In this document: one piece after another, positions 57,797-64,000 of the stretch
Layout of the letters: each line of letters opens with the position of its first letter
How positions within the stretch are numbered: position 1 is the stretch's first letter
The notes under the pieces: model-generated
What the model was told of the DNA's origin: nothing
The model's input: only the letters and a program-made list of their open reading frames with translations
Database searches by the model: none
Translations under genes and position numbers: made by a program
Source: Morinoia aosen
Taxonomy: Eukaryota; Arthropoda; Malacostraca; Amphipoda; Talitridae
Length of the DNA: 64,000 bases
Direction: 5' to 3'
NCBI GenBank assembly: GCA_030386875.1
Contig: CM059576.1
Location: 69,315,581 to 69,379,580, forward strand

Positions 57797-58178
57797 CCGG
57801 TGTCAGCACCACCAGCGTCAGCACCACCAGTGTCAGCACCACCAGTGTCAGCACCACCAGCGTCAGCACCACCAGCGTCAGCACCACAAGTGTCAGCAAC
57901 ACCAGCGTCAGCAATACCAGTGTCACCACCACCAGTGTCATCACCACCAGAGTTACCACCACCAGTGTCAGCACCACCAGTGTCAGCACCACCAGTGTCA
58001 GCACCACCAGCGTCAGCACCACCAGTGGCAGCACCACCAGCGTCAGCACCACCAGTGGCAGCACCACCAGCGTCAGCACCACCAGTGTCAGCACCACCAG
58101 CGTCAGCCCCACCAGCGTCAGCACCACGAGTGTCAGCACCACCAGCGTCAGCACCACCAGCGTCAGCACCAACAGCGT
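57797..58178. repeat. 15-bp minisatellite, about 25 copies
   Basis: The unit is GTCAGCACCACCAGC/T. Fifteen is a multiple of three, so both strands give long repetitive frames (SAPPA/SAPPV on plus, LTLVV on minus). It runs directly into the signal-peptide exon at 58183, in a different frame. Confidence 0.85.
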
Positions 58179-58182
58179 CAGG

Positions 58183-58285
58183 ATGCGGGTGTTCGCTGCC
58201 CTGCTGATGCTGACGTCAGCGTACGCCGTCAGCTCAGCCACCGATGACGTCAGCAACTCGTCAGCCCAGCAAAATGAAGTGCTTG
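58183..58285 (+). CDS. Candidate first exon encoding a signal peptide
   Basis: An ATG directly after the 15-bp array opens a 36-codon frame, MRVFAALLMLTSAYAVSSA, then TDDVSNSSAQQNEVLG. It has a short basic n-region, a hydrophobic core and a small-residue cleavage zone (likely after AYA or SSA). The frame closes at TAA 58291-58293, but a GTGTGT donor at 58286 could splice before it. This would be the start of a secreted protein with the array in its 5' UTR. No further exon is recognised downstream. The donor is weak. Confidence 0.45.
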
Positions 58286-58342
58286 GTGTGTAATGGTGTA
58301 TATGTTTGTACGTATATTCAGTAAATATGTGTATACTTTACG

Positions 58343-58343
<1 letters not shown>

Positions 58344-58385
<42 letters not shown>
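58344..58385. repeat. (AT)n microsatellite
   Basis: An uninterrupted AT run inside a larger TATA/TGTA-rich stretch (58290-58600). Short ORFs made of Tyr and Ile come from the repeat. Confidence 0.85.
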
Positions 58386-58389
<4 letters not shown>

Positions 58390-58390
<1 letters not shown>

Positions 58391-58933
58391 ATATACATGT
58401 ATATTCAGTTTATGTATGGATAATATGTATATGCAGTATATACGTATTTGCATACCTAACATATATTATGTATGTATATTTAGTATTTATGTGCTTATGT
58501 AGATTTAACTGTGTTTATTTAGTATTTGTGTGTATATTTAGTACATCAAATGTATGGATATACGTATATAAGTTTTTATTTAGATATATCTACGTATATT
58601 TTATATACAGGCCGATTTGAAAATGCCGTAGTTTGTAAAGTATTAGAGCTAGAAGGCAGAAATAGGTTTCATTTAAAAGAGCAGGTTTCAAATTTTCTAA
58701 TTACGATAATTTGGTCCATTCACTCACCCACGCACCCTACACTCCAGAGCCGGCTTGTGATTCTCGCTGAAGTGAATGTCAGAAATTCTACTGATGCATT
58801 CTATTTTATTCTTTTAGAAATGTTTTAGAATTTTTTTCTGATTTGAATTTTTTCATTCATTATTTTAGCACAATAATTTTGTCAGCTGCGGAATTTCACT
58901 AAAAAATGAAAATAAGTTATCTGTAGATATAGT
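58390..58933. other. No gene seen
   Basis: TATGTA-rich sequence and about 300 bp of unique sequence up to the 20-bp array. Confidence 0.4.
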
Positions 58934-60932
58934 GGTACGTGCAGCTGTAGGCGTGTACGTGCAGCTGTAGGAGTATACGGGCAGCTGTAGGCGTGTACGG
59001 GCTGCTGTAGGCGTGTACGTGCAGCTGTAGGAATGTACGGGCAGCTGTATGCGTGTACGTGCAGCTGTAGGAGTATACGGGCAGCTGTAGGCGTGTACGG
59101 GCTGCTGTAGGCGTGTACGTGCAGCTGTAGGCGCGTACGTGCAGCTGTAGGCGTGTACGGGCTGCTGTAGGCGTGTACGTGCAGCTGTAGGAGTGTACGG
59201 GTAGCTGTAGGCGTGTACGTGCAGCTGTAGGAGTAAACGGGCAGCTGTAGGCGTGTACGAGCAGCTGTAGGCGTGTACGTGCAGCTGTAGGCGTGTACGT
59301 ACAGCTGTAGGCGTGTACGTGCAGCTGTAGGCGTGTACGGGCAGCTATAGCCGTGTACGTGCAGCTGTAGGCGTGTACGTGCAGCTGTAGGCGTGTACGG
59401 GCAGCTGTAGCCATGTACGTGCAGCTGTAGGCATGTACGTGCAGCTGTAGGCGTGTACGGGCAGCTGTAGCCGTGTACGTGCAGCTGTAGGCGTGTACGT
59501 GCAGCTGTAGGCGTGTATGGGCAGCTGTAGCCATGTACGTGCAGCTGTAGGCGTGTACGTGCAGCTGTAGGCGTGTACGGGCAGCTGTAGCCGTATACGT
59601 GCAGCTGTAGGCGTGTACGTGCAGCTGTAGGCGGGTACGTGCAGCTGTAGGCATGTACGTGCAGCTGTAGGAGTGTACGTGCAGCTGTAGGCGTGTACGT
59701 GCAGCTGTAGGCGTGTACGGGCAGCTGTAGACGTGTACGTGCAGCTGTAGGCGTGTACGTGCAGCTGTAGGCGTGTGCGGGCAGCTGTAGCCGTGTACGT
59801 ACAGCTGTAGGCGTGTACGTGCAGCTGTAGGCATGTACGTGCAGCTGTAGGCGTGTACGTGCAGCTGTAGGCGCGTACGTGCAGCTGTAGGCGCATACGG
59901 GCAGCTGTTGGCGTGTACGTGCAGCTGTAGGCGTGTACGGGCAGCTGTAGCCGTGTACGTGCAGCTGTAGCCGTTTACGTGCAGCTGTAGGAGTGTACGT
60001 TCCGCTGTAGGCATGTACGTGCAGCTGTAGGCGTGTACGTGCAGCTGTAGGCATGTACGTGCAGCTGTAGGAGTGTACGTGCAGCTGTAGGCGTATACGT
60101 GCAGCTGTAGGCGTGTACGGACAGCTGTAGTCGTGTACGTGCAGCTCTAGGCGTTTACGTGCAGCTGTTGGCGTGTACGGGCATCTGTAGCCATGTACGT
60201 GCAGTTGTAGGCGTGTACGTGTAGCTGTAGGCGTGTACGGGCAGCTGTAGCCGTGTACGTGCAGCTGTAGGCGTGTACGTGCAGCTGTAGGCGTGTACGT
60301 GCAGCTGTAGGCATGTACGTGCAGCTGTAGGAGTGTACGTGCAGCTGTAGGCGTGTACGTGCAGCTGTAGGCGTGTACGGGCAGCTGTAGACGTGTACGT
60401 GCAGCTGTAGGAGTGTACGTGCAGCTGTAGGCGTGTACGGGCAGCTGTAGCCGTGTACGTGCAGCTGTAGGCGTGTACGTGCAGCTGTAGGCATGTACGT
60501 GCAGCTGTAGGCGTGTACGTACAGCTGTAGGTGCGTACGTGCAGCTGTAGTCGCATACGGGCAGCTGTTGGCGTGTACGTGCAGCTGTAGGCGTGTACGG
60601 GCAGCTGTAGCCGTGTACGTGCAGCTGTAGCCGTGTACGTGCAGCTGTAGGAGTGTACGTGCCGCTGTAGGCGCGTACGTGCAGCTGTAGGCGTGTACGT
60701 GCAGCTGTAGGCATGTACGTGCAGCTGTAGGAGTGTACGTGCAGGTGTAGGCGTATACGTGCAGCTGTAGGCGTGTAGGGACAGCTGTAGTCGTGTACAT
60801 GCAGCTCTAGGCGTTTACGTGCAGCTGTAGGCGTGTACGGGCAGCTGTAGCCGTGTGCGTGCAGCTGTAGCCGTGTACGTGCAGCTGTGGGCGCGTAAGG
60901 GCAGCTGTAACCGTGTACGTGCAGCTGTAGGC
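58934..60932. repeat. 20-bp minisatellite, about 100 copies
   Basis: The unit is GTGTACGTGCAGCTGTAGGC. Every 20 bases GCAGCTGTAG recurs with no net insertion or deletion over about 2 kb. Variation is by substitution (T/G before GCAGC, GGC/CCG/GGA after TAG). A longer pattern of 660 bp (33 units) repeats: rare variants at 59641-59740, 59881-59920 and 60121-60170 recur 660 bp later. Each unit carries CAGCTG, an E-box-type palindrome. The minus strand lacks stops in the unit, so three long overlapping frames appear. Confidence 0.95.
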
Positions 60933-61334
60933 CTATGATGCATGCAGCCGCACAATATCCCCAACACTTCAATGCAGAAACAATAAAGGCGCCAGGGAAC
61001 ACAATAAACAATTCAACACCCGCTCTCACGCCACAATTTTGTTCGTTTCCCATAGCGCATATTACGCGCTCTAATTTCTTTATTTCGTGCCTTGTTTGCG
61101 TCGAGCGTCGCTGTGTGTACTTTGTCGCGTGCACTGTGCTCATTGGAATGAATATCTCATGTATTTAATATGTACAAATGTAGGGGTCCGGTCTCGGGCT
61201 GCCTACTGTAAAGGAATGTGGGTTTGTTAGTTCGTTGGTTTGTTGGTGCTCTCTCTGTAGATCATTTGAAGAATATTTTTCTGCACAGTGAATTTGTAGT
61301 AGATGTTTTGTTTCGTGCTATGTCATAATACTCT
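60933..61334. other. No gene seen
   Basis: Unique sequence between two arrays. An open minus-strand frame (to ATG 61143) continues out of the 20-bp array for about 70 codons; it is treated here as chance. Confidence 0.35.
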
Positions 61335-61965
61335 ACTGTAAACAATTTAAACAATTTTAAACATTTTAAACAATTGTAAGCCATTTAAACAATTTAAACA
61401 ATATAAACAATTTAAACAATTTTAAACATTTTAAACAATTGTAAACCATTTAAACAATTTAAACAATATAAACAATTTAAACAATTTTAAACATTTTAAA
61501 CAATTTAAACAATTTAAACAGTTTAAGCAATTTAAAAAATTCAAACAACTGTAAACAATTAAAACAATTTTAAACATTTTAAACAATTTTAAGCTTTTCA
61601 AACAATGTTAAAAAAATTTAACAATTTAAACTTTTTAAATACTTTTAAACAATTAAAACAATTTTAAACATTTTAAATAATTTTGAACAGTTTTAAGCAT
61701 TTTGAACAATTTAAAAAAAATCGAACAATTTTAAACATTTTATACACTTCTAAACAATTAAAACAATTTTATAAATTCTAAACAATTTTAAACCATCTAA
61801 GCAATTTAAACAATTTAAACATACATAAGCAATTTAAACAATTTAAAACTATTTAAACAATTCTAAACAATTAAAACAATATTAAACGTTAAAACAATTC
61901 TAAACAATATCAACAATTTTAAACAATTAAAACAATTTTGAACAATTGAAAGAATTTAAACAAGC
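61335..61965. repeat. Expanded AAACAATTT array, main block
   Basis: Degenerate tandem copies of AAACAATTTAAACAATTTT. The complement, AAATTGTTT, is the 3' tail unit of the LINE at 5628. The array ends at SINE-like sequence and continues at 62255. Confidence 0.8.
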
Positions 61966-62154
61966 ATTTTAAACTCGCAAACTCCTCGCACATTTATTCC
62001 ATTTGAAAAACCTTGTGGAAGCAGTAGCTTCTCGTACCAGATTCATTAACTGTTTCTGGGGGTGACTAGACTTTGAACTCTCGATACATAAGAGAATAAA
62101 ATATATCTGTCGCGACAGTGCGCGCCTGCTTTCACTGTTCCAAGCATTGCTTTC

Positions 62155-62240
62155 GTTGTGCTTCGATCATCTTTTAGGGTGATCGATGGAGCGGTCGATA
62201 GCGTGCCGGCGCGGTCTTGTCCTGAGTTCGAGTCTCGCGA
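62155..62240 (+). repeat. tRNA-like SINE head
   Basis: GGTCGATAGCGTGCCGG resembles an A box and GAGTTCGAGTCTCGC a B box, with tRNA-like spacing of about 33 bp. It lies in an insertion of about 270 bp (61970-62250) that splits the AAACAATTT array. The element differs from the SINE at 43621 and 55622. Confidence 0.5.
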
Positions 62241-62254
62241 ACGCCTCGTACATG

Positions 62255-62345
62255 AATTTAAACAATTTAAAGAATTTTTAACAATTTGAAAAATTTTGAA
62301 CAATATAAACAATTTAAACAATTTTAAACAATTTAAACAATTCAT
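62255..62345. repeat. AAACAATTT array, second block
   Basis: The same degenerate unit as 61335-61965. It abuts a LINE 3' end on the minus strand at 62346, which identifies the array as that copy's tail. Confidence 0.75.
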
Positions 62346-62388
62346 TTACCACAAGTGATACAGAGATAGAATGTTTCTTAATTCTAGA
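62346..62388 (-). mobile_element. LINE 3'-end fragment
   Basis: The minus strand reads CTAGAATTAAG, then CTGTATCACTTGTGGTAAAT, matching the last bases of the LINE at about 8965-9010. It is followed by the expanded tail. Only about 43 bp are recognisable. Confidence 0.65.
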
Positions 62389-62544
62389 AGCAAGCACAGA
62401 ATGTATAAATATAGAATGAATTTATACATCGCGATCGAAAATTTGTTTGGAATCCTGTACAACATGAACTTTTCGTTAAGATTAATATTGTCTCTTTCCG
62501 AAGTGCTGCTCCAGATGTAATTTTTATAAGAAATATCGACCACT

Positions 62545-63140
62545 TAAGGCAACAAAGACCTCACACAATTACTAACTGCACAAACTGGTCATCACGACCA
62601 TTCAACCCGCAATATAAAACTAACTTCAAGCTTCCTTATTATTCAAAAGCTGGTCACAACACGGTATTCTCCTCATAGAACTAAGGCTTAGAACTCAATC
62701 CCTGCGAAGATCCGTGAAAAAAATTCTTACAAAGTTTCCAAAATGAATCTTGAATCCTTTTTCCTTTCGGAATATTAAGCACGTAAGGTAACCAATTCAT
62801 ATATTTTCTCCTAAATGGCTCATCCTGATTTGATAATTTGCCATGGTTAATGTCATTTATCTTTAGTCTGTTCTCAGGTGGATTCTAGAATATACAGTTA
62901 ATATCTAGCCTATATAAACTACTATATAAGATCAAGCAACGAATATCAAATGAATAAATTTTTTGTTAAGTGAATTAGGTTAATTGTACACCTTAGAATA
63001 GCGTTGATGGTAGGATGCCCTAGAAGTCGCTTAACTTATTCTGGCCCACAGGTAGCTATACTCAAATATGTCCGTTGTACTAGACTTAAGAAACAATCTA
63101 CTTCAGTATCTTATGTGGTAAATAAATTGTTCAAGAATCG
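62545..63140 (+). mobile_element. 5'-truncated LINE copy
   Basis: Matches 8410-9020 of the LINE at 5628. The coding part (ACTGGTCATCACGACC, CTTCCTTATTATTCAAA) is shared but carries indels and stops. The 3' UTR (GATGGTAGGATGCCCTAGAA) is also shared. It ends at GGTAAATAAATTGTT with only a minimal tail. Dead on arrival. Confidence 0.85.
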
Positions 63141-63816
63141 GGAACTTCCCTTCTCGCTTAACTGTAACTCAACTTTGTTGTAGCAACGAAAAGAACAGTA
63201 AAAAACAAGTTTATGTTTGATAAAATTGATGCTGAAATTACTATTGGATTCTAATACTTGTGTTTTAACACAGTGATCCGTGTTTGGTAGACGTACATGG
63301 TTAACATAATAGCCATTGAAATGGAGGAATGTAACATTAGGAGGAATAGTTAAAATTGCGGTCTCTTGGGTAGCTCATTCTGAATTTGACTATGTTAATA
63401 CATGTTGTTTATAAAGATCATTATATACTGGTAAATTATATATATTGTTTACGAATAACAATAAATATTGTTAAATTTTGTTTAAATGTTGCGCATCAAT
63501 AATGATATAAATATTGCATAGAATAAGTTTGTTCACAAAAACATTGTGACAGAGTCACATCATCTGAATACGCATTTGGAATTTCAAATATTTACACCAA
63601 CACGCAGCGTTCGCGATGTAAGGGAATAATTTTGTAGGACCAGTGGATGCTACTTGCGCCGTAAGGTTCCGTTATTGCAACTGTTTGAAGATCGTGCCTT
63701 ACGTCTATTTGCCAGCTACAGTAGCGGCCTCACATTAACTTCTACTTCTACACTACAATGTTAAATGGCTGTAAACCAGTAATTGTGTTAAATAAAGGTC
63801 CCCTATTTCTATGTGC
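63141..63816. other. No gene seen
   Basis: AT-rich unique sequence without supported features. Confidence 0.4.
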
Positions 63817-63983
63817 GCAGTTTACGGCAAAAGAAACAAGGTAGCAAAACCAGTCTTATCGTCGTAGACCGTGTCGCAATGGTGACGTCATTTGAAATGA
63901 AGCAGTTCTATTGGCTAGCCGAACAAGAGGAGATGTATTTTCTCCCATAGAAATGACTCTACCTTGTTTCCTCTGCCGTTTGC
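63817..63983. repeat. Inverted repeat with CRE and CCAAT motifs
   Basis: ACGGCAAAAGAAACAAGGTAG (about 63824-63844) and its near-exact reverse complement (about 63959-63979, two mismatches by eye) flank about 115 bp. The interior contains TGACGTCA, a CRE palindrome, and ATTGGCT, an inverted CCAAT box. It could be a promoter at the window edge or a small foldback element. Confidence 0.5.
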
Positions 63984-64000
63984 TCAGGTCCAGACGAGGT

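Noticed and set aside
57783..58256. LTLVV-repeat minus ORF and SAPPA-repeat plus ORF
   Set aside because: Translation of the 15-bp minisatellite on both strands; neither has flanking conserved sequence in its own frame.
58882..61143. 753-codon minus-strand ORF over the 20-bp array, and overlapping 365-, 217- and 183-codon ORFs
   Set aside because: The repeat unit has no stop on that strand and its period is not a multiple of 3, so all frames stay open automatically. No independent sign of coding.
1..64000. CRISPR arrays, bacterial operons, rRNA or intact tRNA genes
   Set aside because: The tandem arrays are direct repeats without unique spacers, no operon-like gene order exists, and the only tRNA-like sequences are SINE heads.

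Overview
The window looks like a metazoan nuclear chromosome, most probably an arthropod. It is AT-rich. It holds introns with consensus GT/AG borders, non-LTR and Ty3-like retroelements, tRNA-derived SINEs, and degenerate CCTAA (TTAGG-complement) tracts of the arthropod telomere type. I see no bacterial-style genes. About half of the sequence is repeats; host coding sequence is confined to a few short exons.

Layout. 1-30150 (+): a gene made of small, mutually in-phase exons (93, 114, 102 and 292 bp, plus 22, 27, 33 and 54 bp candidates). Its largest intron holds a nearly intact CR1/L2-like LINE (5628-9037), a composite satellite (about 9965-15670) with a TTAA-flanked MITE-like element inside it, and a complete LTR retrotransposon, here called E1 (15671-24683, 4-bp target duplication AAAT). 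31440-34090: a 26-bp minisatellite and a decayed LINE. 36979-40936 (-): a RING-finger gene in three phase-compatible exons, with an in-frame TGA exactly where the last zinc-binding cysteine is expected. 41445-43562 (-): a decayed gag-protease remnant (E3), followed by a SINE. 46173-55280 (-): a second complete LTR retrotransposon, E2 (194-bp LTRs, target duplication ATAG). 55622-63140: a second SINE copy, a MITE-like inverted repeat, four tandem arrays, a signal-peptide exon, and LINE 3' fragments with a greatly expanded 3' tail.

The most novel signal is in E1 and E2. Besides gag and pol, both encode two homologous small proteins that I do not recognise. One is a ~100-aa protein with an N-terminal MGN (myristoylation-type) start, one membrane span and a basic tail; it lies downstream of pol, where an env gene would be. 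The other is a ~74-aa protein with a shared NQLWQP motif. It lies between pol and the MGN gene in E1, but next to the 5' LTR in E2. E1 lacks nucleocapsid and protease yet has LTRs differing at one base. E2 keeps nucleocapsid, a -1 frameshift signal, protease, RT and RNase H, but its integrase is broken.

All coordinates were read by eye. No database search or alignment was run, so family names come from motif recognition.
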